Source: Actinomycetota bacterium (GTDB lineage: Bacteria; Actinomycetota; Acidimicrobiia; IMCC26256; PALSA-610). From it: a stretch of DNA of 22,170 bases. The stretch is from positions 1-22,170 of the forward strand of contig SXJQ01000045.1 in NCBI GenBank assembly GCA_005779345.1. The letters are read 5' to 3'. The notes beneath the pieces are model-generated. The model was not told the origin of the DNA, did not search any database, and saw only the letters and a program-made list of their open reading frames with translations. The translations under genes were made by a program, and so were the position numbers. How positions within the stretch are numbered: position 1 is the first letter of the stretch; each line of letters starts with the position of its first letter. Shown here in pieces: positions 21,950-22,170 of the stretch.

Positions 21950-22170
21950 CGCCGCCGGCCAGCGAGACGGCGCGCGGGGCGCTCGACCACGGCGTAGGAG
22001 GCCGTTGCGATCACCAAGGTCAGCAGCAGCGCGAAGAAGCCGTCGCGCCACCCTCGGCCGGGACCACCGAACTCGCCGAGGCGGGCGAGCCGCGACGGGT
22101 CGGCGGCGAGCTCGGCGGGGGTGAACGACCAGCGCCACCATCGCAACACGGTCGTGTGCCAGAGGTAGAT
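21946..22170 (-). CDS. Acyltransferase 3 family protein, C-terminal fragment (5' part beyond window)
   Basis: The last 74 residues are visible, starting IYLWHTTVLRWWRW and ending in a membrane segment with SYAVVERPARRLAGRRR. They align closely with the end of the following gene (FYLWHSTVLRWWEW, GWRDG, SYLVIERPAQ), including the GWRDG stretch before the last membrane helix. It is therefore a tandem paralogue rather than a remnant. The stop TGA overlaps the next ATG by the ATGA arrangement. The catalytic N-terminal R-x10-H lies outside the window and cannot be judged. Confidence 0.9.
   Translation of the reverse strand: MYLWHTTVLRWWRWSFTPAELAADPSRLARLGEFGGPGRGWRDGFFALLLTLVIATASYAVVERPARRLAGRRR

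Overview
The window is gene-dense, very GC-rich DNA, by eye close to 70% G+C with strong G/C preference at codon third positions. Short intergenic gaps, GTG starts, several starts that look leaderless, a DUF222-type HNH protein and many lipid/acyl-CoA SDR enzymes suggest a free-living actinobacterium. The gene style would fit Acidimicrobiia (Ilumatobacter-like), but that placement is inference. I found no rRNA, CRISPR array, transposase or phage structural gene.

Left part (1-7412): a coiled-coil protein of unknown function runs off the left edge on the minus strand. It is divergent from a GH36 alpha-galactosidase-like enzyme. On the minus strand follows a two-gene unit: a 94-aa membrane protein overlapping a 23-coil pentapeptide-repeat protein. 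Divergent from it is a plus-strand pair: an old-yellow-enzyme/dienoyl-CoA-reductase-type flavoprotein with an incomplete Fe-S cysteine set, and an SDR.

Middle part (7474-12504): a secreted GH5 endoglycoceramidase-like hydrolase converges, with a 3-bp gap, on a dimethylglycine/sarcosine dehydrogenase-family flavoprotein. Upstream of that lies a DUF222/HNH nuclease-like gene. A roughly 300-bp non-coding stretch with five perfect or near-perfect palindromes separates it from a tRNA-Val(CAC).

Right part (12954-22170): an EthD-like protein, an M20 amidohydrolase divergent from a fatty acid desaturase, an amidase, a 63-aa charge-segregated small protein and a 14-bp tandem repeat. Next is a probable acyl-CoA/lipid module: a minus-strand SDR divergent from an SDR plus a thiolase-like protein lacking the usual nucleophilic Cys, with a perfect 7-4-7 inverted repeat in the divergent promoter. 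The window closes with two tandem acyltransferase-3 membrane proteins, the first only as a C-terminal fragment.

Together the genes point to catabolism of lipids, amides, glycosides and methylated amines by a heterotroph, in small 1-2 gene units. No single large system is evident. The points most worth checking are the thiolase-like/SDR module and its operator, the Cys-to-Gln Fe-S loop in the flavoprotein, the palindrome cluster next to the tRNA, and the series of TANNNT boxes 6-7 nt before start codons.
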